DNA of 64,000 bases from positions 124,001 through 188,000 of the forward strand of contig NZ_CP054877.1 of the NCBI RefSeq assembly GCF_014706615.1, read 5' to 3'. This DNA comes from Candidatus Vesicomyosocius sp. SY067_SCS001 (GTDB lineage Bacteria; Pseudomonadota; Gammaproteobacteria; PS1; Pseudothioglobaceae). A program made the position numbers and the translations under genes. Within the stretch, counting starts at the first letter, position 1. Each line of letters opens with the position of its first letter. This document shows positions 1 through 8,809 of this stretch, in pieces. Below the pieces are notes generated by a model. It saw only the letters and a list, made by a program, of their open reading frames with translations, searched no databases and was not told the DNA's origin.

Positions 1-92
1 TATTTTAATTTTGTCAAGAGACATAGAGGTTAACCAAATATATTAAAGTGGCTAAATTATACGCCTATAAAATATAAAATATAAAAATAAGT

Positions 93-167
93 TGGCTGGG
101 CTGGCAGGATTTGAACCTGCGTATGACGGGATCAAAACCCGTTGCCTTACCGCTTGGCGACAGCCCA
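93..167 (-). tRNA. tRNA-Gln (anticodon TTG)
   Basis: On the minus strand the segment folds as a complete cloverleaf. It has a 7-bp acceptor stem beginning TGGGCTG, a D-arm with AAGCGGTAAGGC, an anticodon loop TTTTGAT that places TTG at positions 34-36, a T-arm with GGTTCAAATCC, and an encoded CCA end. It closely resembles gammaproteobacterial tRNA-Gln. It lies directly downstream of ispE on the same strand and shares 21 bases with the ispE reading frame, so the two are probably on one transcript that must be processed. Confidence 0.95.
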
Positions 168-1004
168 ATTGTAAATAGGAGAATTATTGATTGCACGTGT
201 TACAAAACTCATCCATTTTTTTGGCACTTTTTTAGCCGCTGCCAAGGCATCTTTTTCAGTTAAGAATTCATTAAAAACACAGCTTCCTGTGCCACTCATT
301 CTAGCTTGTCCGATACGATTATAGCAAGTATTTAGGTGTTTTAGTGCAACACTAATTTCTGCTTCTAATGCTATAGCCACCTGTAAACAATCATTATGAG
401 CGTTTACAAGTTCAGAGAAGTTGGCTATTTTCCCTTGAGGTTCGCTTATTGTCAATGCATAATGAGAAAAAATTTCTTTAGTTGAAATGTGTTTGTTAAT
501 AAAAACTATTAGAAAGTAGTGATCTGGTGTCTTAATAGGGCTTAGAATATTTCCTATACCTTCTGCCCAAGCGCTTTGAGCAAAAATGAATACGGGCACA
601 TCAGCACCTAAATTTAAACCTAATTTCATAAGTTGTGCCTGAGTTAATTTTGTATCCCAAAGTTGATTAAGTGCTACTAACGTAGTTGCTGCATCTGAAG
701 AACCACCACCTAAGCCACCACCAATTGGAATATTTTTAACGATTGAAAGATTGGCGCCTAATGTTGTTCCAGTATATTGTTGAAGTGCTTTGGCTGCTTT
801 AATGATTAAATCTTGATCTTGTTTTACAGTTTTATTACCACTAGTACGTTTAATGACACCATTATTAGTTATTGTGCAAGTTAATTTATCACAATAATCC
901 AGTAGTTGAAAGATTGTTTGTAAATTGTGGTAATTATCTTTCCTTCTTTTGTTAATGTGCAAAAATAAGTTAATCTTTGCAGGTGCAAGCCAAGTGCTAG
1001 GCAT
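147..1004 (-). CDS. ispE: 4-diphosphocytidyl-2-C-methyl-D-erythritol kinase
   Basis: A GHMP-family kinase that phosphorylates the 2-hydroxyl of CDP-methylerythritol in the cytoplasmic MEP pathway of isoprenoid synthesis. The 285-aa product has the expected family length. Seen directly are the N-terminal [11 protein letters not shown] motif with the catalytic-region lysine (about residue 10), the ATP-binding glycine-rich loop [14 protein letters not shown] (residues 93-106), and GADVPVF with the catalytic aspartate near residue 135. The gene overlaps the 3' end of upstream orn by 8 bp. Its stop codon falls in the D-loop of tRNA-Gln, so the last seven codons double as tRNA sequence. ispE next to tRNA-Gln is common in gammaproteobacteria, but the overlap is a compaction feature. 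Confidence 0.95.
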   Translation of the reverse strand: MPSTWLAPAKINLFLHINKRRKDNYHNLQTIFQLLDYCDKLTCTITNNGVIKRTSGNKTVKQDQDLIIKAAKALQQYTGTTLGANLSIVKNIPIGGGLGGGSSDAATTLVALNQLWDTKLTQAQLMKLGLNLGADVPVFIFAQSAWAEGIGNILSPIKTPDHYFLIVFINKHISTKEIFSHYALTISEPQGKIANFSELVNAHNDCLQVAIALEAEISVALKHLNTCYNRIGQARMSGTGSCVFNEFLTEKDALAAAKKVPKKWMSFVTRAINNSPIYNWAVAKR

Positions 1005-1542
1005 TAATGAAAACGTTTCGGTAATGTTTTAATTCATCAATTGAATCTTGGATATCAGAAAGAGCCAAGTGTGCTGAGTCTTTTTTAAATACCATTTTTT
1101 CATTAGGTTTCCAGTGCATAATTAATTCTTTAAGAGTAGAAACATCAATATGTCGGTAGTGGAAAAATTGCTCTAGTATTGGCATGTAGTTGTACAAAAA
1201 ACGTCTATCTTGACAAATAGTATTACCACACATAGGCGAGGCGCCTTTATTTACATATTTTTTTAAAAATTTTAAGGTGTGAATTTCTGCTTTTTTGCAA
1301 GATATATTACTTTTTCTAACACGTTTTAGAAGTCCAGAATTAGTATGTTGTTCAGTATTCCATTGGTTCATATTAGTTAAAATTTTATCATTCTGATGAA
1401 TGGCTAGTGAGGGACCTTGTGCAATAATATGAAGCTGTGCATCGGTAACAATGGTAGCAATTTCAATAATAACATTTTTTTCAGGTGTAAGACCTGTCAT
1501 TTCTAAATCAATCCAAATTAGGTTAGTATCTTTATTTATCAT
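997..1542 (-). CDS. orn: Oligoribonuclease
   Basis: A DEDDh-family 3'-5' exoribonuclease that degrades the 2-5 nt end products of mRNA decay and linear dinucleotides. The 181-aa length is standard. The first catalytic motif DLEMTGL supplies Asp12 and Glu14. A central aspartate lies in the [11 protein letters not shown] segment, and the C-terminal H-x4-D pair is in [19 protein letters not shown]. The tail overlaps the ispE start by 8 bp, and trpD ends 13 bp upstream, so orn appears to be read with trpD and ispE. Confidence 0.95.
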   Translation of the reverse strand: MINKDTNLIWIDLEMTGLTPEKNVIIEIATIVTDAQLHIIAQGPSLAIHQNDKILTNMNQWNTEQHTNSGLLKRVRKSNISCKKAEIHTLKFLKKYVNKGASPMCGNTICQDRRFLYNYMPILEQFFHYRHIDVSTLKELIMHWKPNEKMVFKKDSAHLALSDIQDSIDELKHYRNVFINA

Positions 1543-1554
1543 AAAAATTTATAA

Positions 1555-2574
1555 TTAATAGCCAGTTGATTCATGGACAAAATCATATAATTTTTGATGG
1601 GCTTCCCCATTATTTAAGATTTTTAACGCTTTACTAACACCTTCTTGTAGTGAGTTTGCAAGCTCACACACATAAATAGCTGCACCTGAGTTAAGTGCAA
1701 TAATGTTTTTAGCTACGCTATCTTTGCCATTAAGAGCTTTTTGAATTAGTATTAATGACTCATCAGCATTGTTAGCTTTAATATCATTTAAATTACCTAG
1801 TGGTAAACCAAAGTCGGTAGGACTAATAGTGTAAGTCTTGATTTTACCATTCTTTAATTCAGCTACAAATGTATCATCCGCAATTGAAATCTCATCTAAG
1901 CCATCTTTAGAATGCACAACCATAATGTGTTTAGAACCTAAATTTTTTAAAACATGAGCAATAGGTTCAACTAAAGATTGAGTATAGACCCCAATTATCT
2001 GATTAGGTGTTTTAGCAGGATTAGTTAGTGGCCCTACAATATTAAAAATGGTTCTAATAGCAAGGTCTTTACGTACATCAGTGGTATATTTTATTGCATG
2101 GTTATACAAAGGTGCAAACATAAATCCAATGCCAATTTTTTCAATACATTTACTAATTCTTTCAACATTCATATCAAGATTAACGCCTGCTGCCTTTAAT
2201 ACATCAGCACTGCCAGATTTTGAAGAAACGCTACTATTACCATGTTTGGCAACTAATCCGCCAGCAGCTGCTACAACAAAGGCACATGCGGTTGAAATAT
2301 TGAACAGCCCTAGTCCATCACCACCTGTACCACAAGTATCTACTAGATGTTTGGTATTCTTAATTTTAACACTTTTGGTAAAAGAACGAATAATTTTGGC
2401 AACAGCAGTAATTTCATCAATACTTTCACCTTTTATTGCAAGTCCAACTAAAAAACCACCAGTTTGTGCATTGGTAGTTTTTCCGGTCATGATGTCATTT
2501 ATTACTTTTTGCATCTCATTCTGACTAAGATCTTGTTTTTTAATAATTTGTTTAATAGCTTGTTGTATATTCAT
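1555..2574 (-). CDS. trpD: Anthranilate phosphoribosyltransferase
   Basis: Transfers phosphoribose from PRPP to anthranilate in tryptophan synthesis. The 339-aa product is family length and begins with the helical MNIQQAIKQIIKKQDLS segment. It carries the PRPP-binding loop CGTGGDG (residues 81-87) followed by FNIST, then KHGNSSVSSKSGSADVL, and the RTIFNIVGPLTNPA core. It is a stand-alone TrpD with no TrpG fusion, and no other trp gene is nearby. It sits 4 bp downstream of pepP on the same strand. Confidence 0.96.
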   Translation of the reverse strand: MNIQQAIKQIIKKQDLSQNEMQKVINDIMTGKTTNAQTGGFLVGLAIKGESIDEITAVAKIIRSFTKSVKIKNTKHLVDTCGTGGDGLGLFNISTACAFVVAAAGGLVAKHGNSSVSSKSGSADVLKAAGVNLDMNVERISKCIEKIGIGFMFAPLYNHAIKYTTDVRKDLAIRTIFNIVGPLTNPAKTPNQIIGVYTQSLVEPIAHVLKNLGSKHIMVVHSKDGLDEISIADDTFVAELKNGKIKTYTISPTDFGLPLGNLNDIKANNADESLILIQKALNGKDSVAKNIIALNSGAAIYVCELANSLQEGVSKALKILNNGEAHQKLYDFVHESTGY

Positions 2575-2578
2575 ATCA

Positions 2579-3796
2579 TTATTGACTCATAAGTAATTCA
2601 ATATCGTTGATTTCTTTAGCGAGAGATTTAGTTAGTACTGTATTTCCTGATGTTGTTACTAATATAATGTCTTCAATTCTTACACCAATGTTGTGATAAA
2701 TTGGATTAATTTTATCATTTTTACGTATATAAATACCAGGTTCAATAGTGGTTATCATGCCAGCTACAAATTTTTTGTGATGACCATTTTTTTTGTATTG
2801 ACCCACATCATGTACATCAAGACCAAGCCAGTGTCCTGTACTATGCATATAAAACTGCGATAAGCTGTCACCTATTTGCAATATACCAAGACTAATTAAA
2901 CCTTGTTTGATTGTATCAGTTGCGACTTTATGAGGTTTGTTGATTTTTATACCAGGTTTGATGGTATCAATAGCATCAATTTGAGCATTAAGAACAATTT
3001 GATAAATTTGTTTTTGTGCAGAAGAAAATTGACCATTAACTGGGAAAGTTCGTGTGATATCTGAGGCGTAGCAGTCAACTTCAGCACCAGCGTCAATCAA
3101 AATTAAATCACCTTTATTGAGTTTTTTGTTATTTTCTGTATAGTGTAGTAAACAAGAGTTTACTCCTGCTGCAACAATGGGAGTGTAGGCATGTTGAGCA
3201 TTATTTTTGGTAAAACATCCGTCAAAAATACTTTGTACTTCAAATTCAAACATATCTGGTTTGATAGTTTGCATCGCTAATTGATGTGCTTTGATTGAGA
3301 TATTGGCTGCTTTTTGCATGGTGCTTATTTCAAGTTTGTCCTTAATAAGGCGCATCTCATGTAAAGTTGGGAGAAATGATTTTAGTTTATGGTTTAATAG
3401 AAGGCGCTCAATATCATTATCTATTTGATAATTTGTGGTATCAAAGTAAACTTGATTATTCAATATTAATTGAGGTATTTTTTCTCTTAACAAGTCTATA
3501 GAAAAAGCATTATCTGATTTTAAAAAATTAGATGCATTATCAATTCCTAGACGTTTTTCACCCCAGATTTCACATATTTTGTCTTTAGGGCGTAAAAATA
3601 TTGTGTAGTTATTTCTAGAAAAAATTGCTAGTGCTTTGGGCTCTTGTAATCCAGTTAGATAGTAAAAATCACTATGTACCCGAAATGGGTAATTAACATC
3701 ACCAGAACGATTTTGCTCAGAATTACTACTTATAATAACTATTGCATTGTTATCCAGCTGGTTTAGCAGTGACAGTCTTCTTTTTTGATGTATCAT
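2579..3796 (-). CDS. pepP: Xaa-Pro aminopeptidase (proline aminopeptidase P II)
   Basis: A dinuclear metallopeptidase of the M24B pita-bread family that removes N-terminal residues preceding proline. The 405-aa product is somewhat shorter than the roughly 440 aa of E. coli PepP. It has the N-terminal creatinase-like domain (residues about 1-150) and the C-terminal catalytic domain. The metal ligands are visible in order: two aspartates in LIDAGAEVDCYASDITR, the histidine in HSTGHWLGLDVHDVG, and the glutamates in TIEPGIYI and RIEDIILVT. It is the first gene of a pepP-trpD-orn-ispE minus-strand run. Confidence 0.93.
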   Translation of the reverse strand: MIHQKRRLSLLNQLDNNAIVIISSNSEQNRSGDVNYPFRVHSDFYYLTGLQEPKALAIFSRNNYTIFLRPKDKICEIWGEKRLGIDNASNFLKSDNAFSIDLLREKIPQLILNNQVYFDTTNYQIDNDIERLLLNHKLKSFLPTLHEMRLIKDKLEISTMQKAANISIKAHQLAMQTIKPDMFEFEVQSIFDGCFTKNNAQHAYTPIVAAGVNSCLLHYTENNKKLNKGDLILIDAGAEVDCYASDITRTFPVNGQFSSAQKQIYQIVLNAQIDAIDTIKPGIKINKPHKVATDTIKQGLISLGILQIGDSLSQFYMHSTGHWLGLDVHDVGQYKKNGHHKKFVAGMITTIEPGIYIRKNDKINPIYHNIGVRIEDIILVTTSGNTVLTKSLAKEINDIELLMSQ

Positions 3797-3879
3797 TTTA
3801 TTAAATAAGCTTAATTATTACCCATAATTAATTATATTATAAGAATACCATGAAACATGTATGATTGTAGCAAAATATC

Positions 3880-4214
3880 TCTTTAAAAATTAATAAGAAA
3901 TTGGTACTTGATGAGTATGCATCAAGTCATTTGGCAAAAGTATTGTGATTTTTACAAGGGCAAGAGATTACTTTATTTAATGGTGATAGTAGGAATTATT
4001 TAGAGACGATTGTGCGAGTAAAAAACTATTGTGAGGTTGAAATACATAGATGTACTCACAATAATTCAGAGTTTCAGTTAAATATTACTTTGGTTCAAGG
4101 TATTACCAACAATAAATAGTAAATGTAAATTAACAAGGAGCTCAAAGTTTGTTATTAGGCCAGAGAATATTAATAGCTGAAACCGCTTCGTTAGCAACTA
4201 TTGCTAATATGTAG
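3880..4214 (+). pseudogene. rsmE: rsmE remnant (16S rRNA m3U1498 methyltransferase), internally deleted
   Basis: Intact RsmE is about 240 aa. Plus-strand translation from about 3880 gives KKLVLDEYASSHLAKVL, then an in-frame TGA where the family has Arg, then FLQGQEITLFNGDSRNYLE, and later FQLNITLVQGITNNK and a stop at 4117-4119. These match the N-terminal PUA-like domain and the start of the SPOUT domain. In the same region, 4149-4211 encodes LLLGQRILIAETASLATIAN and a stop, which matches the extreme C-terminus with its LGxRILRxETA motif. The roughly 120 central codons, including the S-adenosylmethionine knot, are gone. Both ends are recognisable but there is no function. Confidence 0.85.
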
Positions 4215-4217
4215 TTA

Positions 4218-4709
4218 TTATGTGGTGGTTAATACATTTAATGCTTTTTGAATAGGTTTTAATACATTTATAAGTTTTTTACGAATAGCAGAACCTGTTA
4301 AATGGTTTGCTGAAATAGTGCTAATGACTAAACGTTCACTTACACCTGCTAATAGCATTCTAGCAAAGAGCTTTTCTCTTTCATCTTTAATATCATAAAC
4401 TACAACATTAGCTTGGTTAGTAATATCTACAATAGATTCTTTGAGAGTTATTGAGGGATGATATAGATATTGTCCGAGTACATCTAGTGTACGATATAAA
4501 ATAGTTTCTTGATTGATTTTTTTTAAAATATTAATTGTTGTTTTTAACAGTAATTGTGTTTGTTTATCTGAAATAATTTGTAAGTCTTTATGTCTGAAGT
4601 TAAATGATATTATGCTAATATCAGTATGAATCTCAAAGTAAATATCTTTGAGATTCATACGTTCAATAAAACCAACTAAAAATGCTGTTTTTTTTGACCT
4701 TGTTTCCAC
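4218..4709 (-). CDS. dsrS: DsrS-like protein, C-terminal fragment after frameshift
   Basis: A 163-aa frame whose natural reading begins at an A8 tract. The residues after the tract, TAFLVGFIERMNLKDIYFE, continue the preceding 199-aa frame if one extra A is supplied. Together the halves give about 360 aa, the size I remember for DsrS, a cytoplasmic accessory protein of the reverse dissimilatory sulfite reductase locus in sulfur oxidisers. The assignment rests on remembered similarity in the N-terminal half. Translation from the internal ATG at 4709 is formally possible but has no clear ribosome site. It may be a recent pseudogene or one rescued by slippage. Confidence 0.55.
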   Translation of the reverse strand: METRSKKTAFLVGFIERMNLKDIYFEIHTDISIISFNFRHKDLQIISDKQTQLLLKTTINILKKINQETILYRTLDVLGQYLYHPSITLKESIVDITNQANVVVYDIKDEREKLFARMLLAGVSERLVISTISANHLTGSAIRKKLINVLKPIQKALNVLTTT

Positions 4710-5275
4710 AATTTAGCTTTTTCTTTTTTGTTGATCAGGTCTTTTTGTAATATCAAATTAGTGGTATCGATTAGTTGTTCTATATTATGTATAAAGGGTA
4801 ATAATTCTAGTAAATATTTGGCGATATTTTTACCAATATAGGTGTTAATAATAAAATCTTTAGTGAGTAACAAACGTCCGATTTCAGCTTGATTAGCAGT
4901 ATTAGTAGCGCACCACCAAGTTAGTTTGAGCAAATTTTTATCAAATTTGATTTCATTTGATACTGCTATAACAGCTTCAACTTCGCCCAGTTTGAGTAGT
5001 AATGAAAGGTTTGATGATGTTACTTGTCCTATTTTTGACCAGTGCTTTAAATATGATAGATATTTTCCATTCATTGTTCCCATAACTTGATTGATAAGAA
5101 GTTTTTTAACTTCTTTGATATATATGTCACTATTACTTGTTTTGCTTAAATCAATAATTTGTTCTCTAAATTGTGTGTTAAGTCCAATAACTAGTAGTTT
5201 ATAAGTATCAATACGAATCGCGATCGAAGTCTTAATAAGAACATTTAGTTTAAGAATGTCTTCAGTGTTTAGCAT
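4676..5275 (-). CDS. dsrS: DsrS-like protein, N-terminal fragment before frameshift
   Basis: A 199-aa frame starting MLNTEDILKLNVLIKTSIAI. It includes a middle section (YLKHWSKIGQV, LLLKLGEVEAVIAV, LTWWCATNTANQAEIGRLL) that resembles DsrS of purple and other sulfur bacteria, where DsrS supports oxidation of stored sulfur. It ends with WKQGQKKQHF and a stop just past the A8 tract at 4688-4695. Adding one A converts the end to QKKTAFLVGFIER and joins the C-terminal fragment. No other dsr gene lies in the window. I am fairly sure the two frames were one gene and less sure of the name. Confidence 0.55.
   Translation of the reverse strand: MLNTEDILKLNVLIKTSIAIRIDTYKLLVIGLNTQFREQIIDLSKTSNSDIYIKEVKKLLINQVMGTMNGKYLSYLKHWSKIGQVTSSNLSLLLKLGEVEAVIAVSNEIKFDKNLLKLTWWCATNTANQAEIGRLLLTKDFIINTYIGKNIAKYLLELLPFIHNIEQLIDTTNLILQKDLINKKEKAKLWKQGQKKQHF
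4688..4695 (-). other. A8 homopolymer at the dsrS-like frameshift
   Basis: Eight consecutive T on the plus strand (A8 in the mRNA) lie exactly where the two halves of the dsrS-like gene change frame. Nine A would make one continuous frame. Such tracts are known sites of both replication slippage and RNA-polymerase slippage in AT-rich endosymbionts. Confidence 0.8.
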
Positions 5276-5585
5276 TTAGAAGTCTATTGTTTTTTTGATA
5301 TAACAGAATTTATTAAAAATAACTAGCTTTTGTTTGTTAATGTTGATTATTATTAAAAATCTAGATTGATATGTATGCGTCTGATGGTAGTTATTTATTA
5401 TTTTAATTATGTTTTTGATATAATTCTATCTTAGAATAGTATTGTTTTTATACCTATTTTTAATAGAATAAGTTTAATATGTAAATTCAATATGTGTCTC
5501 AAAAAGTAATAATTAAATTTAGTAAGTGTAATAGTATTTTTTAATAAAAAAATTGTTTAAGTATTGAAATTTGCTGCTTAATGAC
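5276..5585. other. Spacer without a recognisable gene
   Basis: 310 bp of A/T-rich sequence between the dsrS-like gene and the end of proC. All frames are short and broken, and I see no RNA fold, repeat or remnant that I can name. It should contain the promoter for the minus-strand dsrS-like gene. Confidence 0.6.
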
Positions 5586-6413
5586 TTATTCATAATTGCT
5601 TAATTCTATACCTATCTTATTTGCTCTATCAGAAGCAGCACGTATTGCATGAGTAATAATAACTTCAAAGTTTTGGTTTTGTAAAGACTCAATTGCTGCT
5701 TCAGTTGTTCCATTTTTTGAGGTGACTTTATTGCGAAGTTGTCGTGGTGAATCTTTAGAATGACTTGCCATCATACTTGCACCTAGTGCAGTTTGAATGC
5801 TTAACTTTTGTGCTACTACCTCATCTAGACCTAATGTTATACCGGCTTTAGTCATCGACTCAAGCATTAAGAAAAAATACGCAGGACCGCTACCAGAAAC
5901 TGCCGTGATTGTATTCAATAAATCCTCATCATTTACCCATAAGCATTCACCTACAGAACTTAGTATATTTTCTGCTAGAAATTTTTGTTTGTTTGATACT
6001 TGTTTGTTAGCAAATAAACCTGTTATTCCTTGGTTGATCAATGCAGGTGTATTAGGCATAGTACGTACAATAGCTTGGTTACCGCCTAGCCAGCGTTCAA
6101 TATCATGTGATCTTACTCCAGCAGCAATGGATATAATGAGTGTATTGTTTGTAAGTTTGTTTTTTAAATTTTTACAGACCGAGGATAATACTTGCGGTTT
6201 AACAGCAAAAATAATAGTGCTACATTGATTTGCAAGTTTGGTATTATCCGTGAAAACTTCAATATTAAATTCGGTTTTTCGAATGAGTAGTAATGCTTCG
6301 TTAGTATCACTGATTTTGATTTGGTTATGGTTAATGTTATTGCTAATAAGCCCAGAAATAATAGCATGGGTCATATTACCAGCGCCGATAAAACCGATAA
6401 GTGAATTTTGCAT
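5586..6413 (-). CDS. proC: Pyrroline-5-carboxylate reductase
   Basis: Performs the last step of proline synthesis, the NAD(P)H-dependent reduction of pyrroline-5-carboxylate. The 275-aa length is typical. The Rossmann motif LIGFIGAGNMTHAII is at residues 4-18. The conserved AVKPQV and RTMPNTPA segments follow, and the C-terminal dimerisation domain has AVSGSGPAYFFLMLESM and the SKNGTTEAAI signature. It is unlinked to proA (20681-21940) in this window. The start ATG at 6411-6413 is divergent from gph. Confidence 0.96.
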   Translation of the reverse strand: MQNSLIGFIGAGNMTHAIISGLISNNINHNQIKISDTNEALLLIRKTEFNIEVFTDNTKLANQCSTIIFAVKPQVLSSVCKNLKNKLTNNTLIISIAAGVRSHDIERWLGGNQAIVRTMPNTPALINQGITGLFANKQVSNKQKFLAENILSSVGECLWVNDEDLLNTITAVSGSGPAYFFLMLESMTKAGITLGLDEVVAQKLSIQTALGASMMASHSKDSPRQLRNKVTSKNGTTEAAIESLQNQNFEVIITHAIRAASDRANKIGIELSNYE

Positions 6414-6493
6414 GTTGAATAAGTATTATAAAGTATTAATATACTGTGTATTTTACTAAAATAGTGTTTATTATAGAAAATAAAAGGACCTTG

Positions 6494-7162
6494 ATGAAAA
6501 AATTTAATCCAAAATTAATTATTATTGATATAGATGGGACTTTGGTGGATAGTGTTCCAGATTTAGCCTATTGTATTGATGAATTAATGAAATCAATGAA
6601 TAGGACGCCATGGGGCGAGGTAAAAGTTCGTGACTGGGTCGGTAATGGTGTATTAAAGTTAGTAGAAAGGTCATTGACTGGTAAGCTTGAGGCGAGTGTT
6701 AATAAACAAGATTTTGATAAAGCTTATTCAATTTTTTTGGAGTTGTATAGCATTAATACTTCCGTGCGTTCATGTTTATACGATGGTGTAAAAGAAGGTT
6801 TGGATTACCTAAAACGACAAGGTTATTTGTTAGGATGTGTGACTAATAAAGACGAGCAATTTACCTTGCCAATTCTAAAAGATTTGGATATTTTTAATTA
6901 TTTTGGATTGGTAGTATCTGGTGATACTTTAGTAAAGAAAAAACCAGATCCATTGCCATTATTACACAGCGCTGAATTTTTCAATATCCCTCCACAAAAT
7001 TGCTTAATGCTTGGTGATTCAATTAGTGATGTAATTGCTTCACGTGTTGCTGGTTTTGAGATTATTTGCATGTCGTATGGATATAATCATGGCAAGGATA
7101 TCCAAGATGCTAATCCAGATTTAGTTATTGATTCAATGATTGAACTTAAAGATTATTTATAA
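6494..7162 (+). CDS. gph: Phosphoglycolate phosphatase (HAD family)
   Basis: Dephosphorylates 2-phosphoglycolate, which in an autotroph arises from the RuBisCO oxygenase reaction as well as DNA repair. The ATG at 6494 follows a good ribosome site (AAGGACC) and gives a 222-aa protein starting MKKFNPKLIIIDIDGTLVDS. The HAD nucleophile motif DIDGTLVDS, the motif II threonine in VTNKDEQF, the motif III lysine in KKKPDPLPL, and the GDSISDV acidic motif are all present. The reading frame extends 48 bp further upstream, but that part has no ribosome site. bioA follows after 27 bp, suggesting co-transcription. Confidence 0.88.
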   Translation: MKKFNPKLIIIDIDGTLVDSVPDLAYCIDELMKSMNRTPWGEVKVRDWVGNGVLKLVERSLTGKLEASVNKQDFDKAYSIFLELYSINTSVRSCLYDGVKEGLDYLKRQGYLLGCVTNKDEQFTLPILKDLDIFNYFGLVVSGDTLVKKKPDPLPLLHSAEFFNIPPQNCLMLGDSISDVIASRVAGFEIICMSYGYNHGKDIQDANPDLVIDSMIELKDYL

Positions 7163-7189
7163 TAGCTAGTATCAGTAAAATGTATTCAT

Positions 7190-8428
7190 ATGGATACATT
7201 TGATAATCAACATATTTGGCATCCATATGCCAAAATTCCAAACGAAGTTCCTACTTATTTGGTTAAATCAGCTGAGGGTGTTTATTTAATTCTGGAAGGC
7301 GGTAACCGTGTTATCGATGGTATGAGTTCATGGTGGTCAGCAATTCATGGTTACAATCATCCAGTACTTAATAAAGCAATTGAAACTCAACTAAGGAAAA
7401 TGTCCCATATTATGTTTGGTGGGTTAACACACCAACCTGCAATTGACCTTACTAAAACATTATTGAGCGTTACACCTGATAATTTAACCAAGGTATTTTT
7501 CACTGATTCCGGCTCACTGTCAGTAGAAGTTGCGCTTAAAATGGCCCTACAATATTGGAATAATAAACACCAAGCTAATAAGCAAAAATTTATTACTATC
7601 CGGGGTGGATATCATGGTGATACATTTGGGGCCATGAGCGTGTGTGATCCAGATAATGGCATGCATCATTTATTTTCAGGTGTATTGCCACAACACTTTT
7701 TTGTTAAAAGTCCATCCATTGTGCCTATGAATGAGGCTCTGGAAGATTTAAGAGTGACATTAAAACAAAATTCTAATAAAATTGCCGCTATGATTTTAGA
7801 ACCTGTTATACAAAATGCAGGAGGTATTAGGATATACAATCCTCAATATTTACTTAAAGCTAAAAAGCTTTGCAAACAAAATAATATTTTATTCGTTTTA
7901 GATGAAATTGCAACCGGTTTTGGCCGTACTGGAGAATTATTTGCACTAGAATACGCTAATGTCGAACCTGATATTTTATGTTTAGGTAAAGCATTAACAG
8001 GTGGTTATATAACTTTAGCAGCTACATTAACAACCGATGATGTTTCAAATGTAGTAGGTACACTTATGCATGGCCCTACTTTTATGGCCAATCCATTAGC
8101 TTGCGCTGTCGCCAATGCTAGTGTTGAATTGTTACTTAGTTCTCCTTGGAAAAATAGTATTGCCAATATCGGAAAGATATTGAGTACAGAGTTATTACCT
8201 CTTAAAAATCATGATAAAGTTAAAGATGTACGAATCTTAGGCGCTATTGGTGTAATAGAGGTTATTCATGAAATTGACATACAAATAGTTCAAAAGTATT
8301 TGATTGATTTGGGTGTTTGGCTAAGACCTTATGGAAAATTACTTTACACCATGCCGCCATTTATAATTACTGATGATGAACTTTTAATAATTACTAGTGC
8401 TATTAAAGTTATAGTTAATAGACTGTAA
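7190..8428 (+). CDS. bioA: Adenosylmethionine-8-amino-7-oxononanoate aminotransferase
   Basis: A PLP-dependent class III aminotransferase that makes diaminopelargonic acid in biotin synthesis using S-adenosylmethionine as amino donor. The 412-aa product opens with QHIWHPYAKIP. It has SSWWSAIHGYNHP (substrate side), the PLP-site GYHGDTFGAMSVCD, the LDEIATGFGRTG aspartate motif, and the Schiff-base lysine in CLGKALTGGYITLAAT. Other bio genes are not in the window. A hairpin-forming sequence follows the stop. Confidence 0.94.
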   Translation: MDTFDNQHIWHPYAKIPNEVPTYLVKSAEGVYLILEGGNRVIDGMSSWWSAIHGYNHPVLNKAIETQLRKMSHIMFGGLTHQPAIDLTKTLLSVTPDNLTKVFFTDSGSLSVEVALKMALQYWNNKHQANKQKFITIRGGYHGDTFGAMSVCDPDNGMHHLFSGVLPQHFFVKSPSIVPMNEALEDLRVTLKQNSNKIAAMILEPVIQNAGGIRIYNPQYLLKAKKLCKQNNILFVLDEIATGFGRTGELFALEYANVEPDILCLGKALTGGYITLAATLTTDDVSNVVGTLMHGPTFMANPLACAVANASVELLLSSPWKNSIANIGKILSTELLPLKNHDKVKDVRILGAIGVIEVIHEIDIQIVQKYLIDLGVWLRPYGKLLYTMPPFIITDDELLIITSAIKVIVNRL

Positions 8429-8437
8429 TTTTAATAC

Positions 8438-8475
8438 AATAGACAGTCAGATGGAATAGTCTATTACTGTCTATT
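8438..8475 (+). terminator. Possible terminator hairpin after bioA
   Basis: AATAGACAGT at 8438-8447 pairs perfectly with ACTGTCTATT at 8466-8475 (10 bp, 18-nt loop) ten bases after the bioA stop. The 3' flank is A/T-rich but not a clean T run, so termination is only plausible. Confidence 0.45.
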
Positions 8476-8809
8476 ATATAATTCTAATTTAGAAACAGTT
8501 TTATAAGTGATTCCCAATAAAAAGATCAATTTTATACCTCGATTTACTTAGTAACTTGTAGAAATTATCGAAAAGACGTTTAGGTGTAAGTTTTTTAGAT
8601 TTTGTATAATGTAGTATTTGTATCTTTGTTATACTTTTCAAGTAACGGTAAAGATATGGCGAGTAGTATATAGCTAAGAGTAATAATTTTTACTTACTAG
8701 TTTATCTATTCTGAGTTTTTGTCTTGTATTTTGTAATTTAGTAGATTTACTTTATTATGCATTAATAAATATGCGTATGACATAATTTTTATAGTTTCAT
8801 ATCCTGGCT

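Noticed and set aside
2048-2524. 158-aa plus-strand frame opposite trpD
   Set aside because: It lies wholly on the antisense strand of a clear trpD gene and has no family features. The same holds for other antisense frames over pit, ftsH, accA and fusA.
8501-8690. Minus-strand open frame of about 60 codons after bioA
   Set aside because: No start codon, no ribosome site and no recognisable family. Frames of this length are expected by chance in about 0.9 kb.
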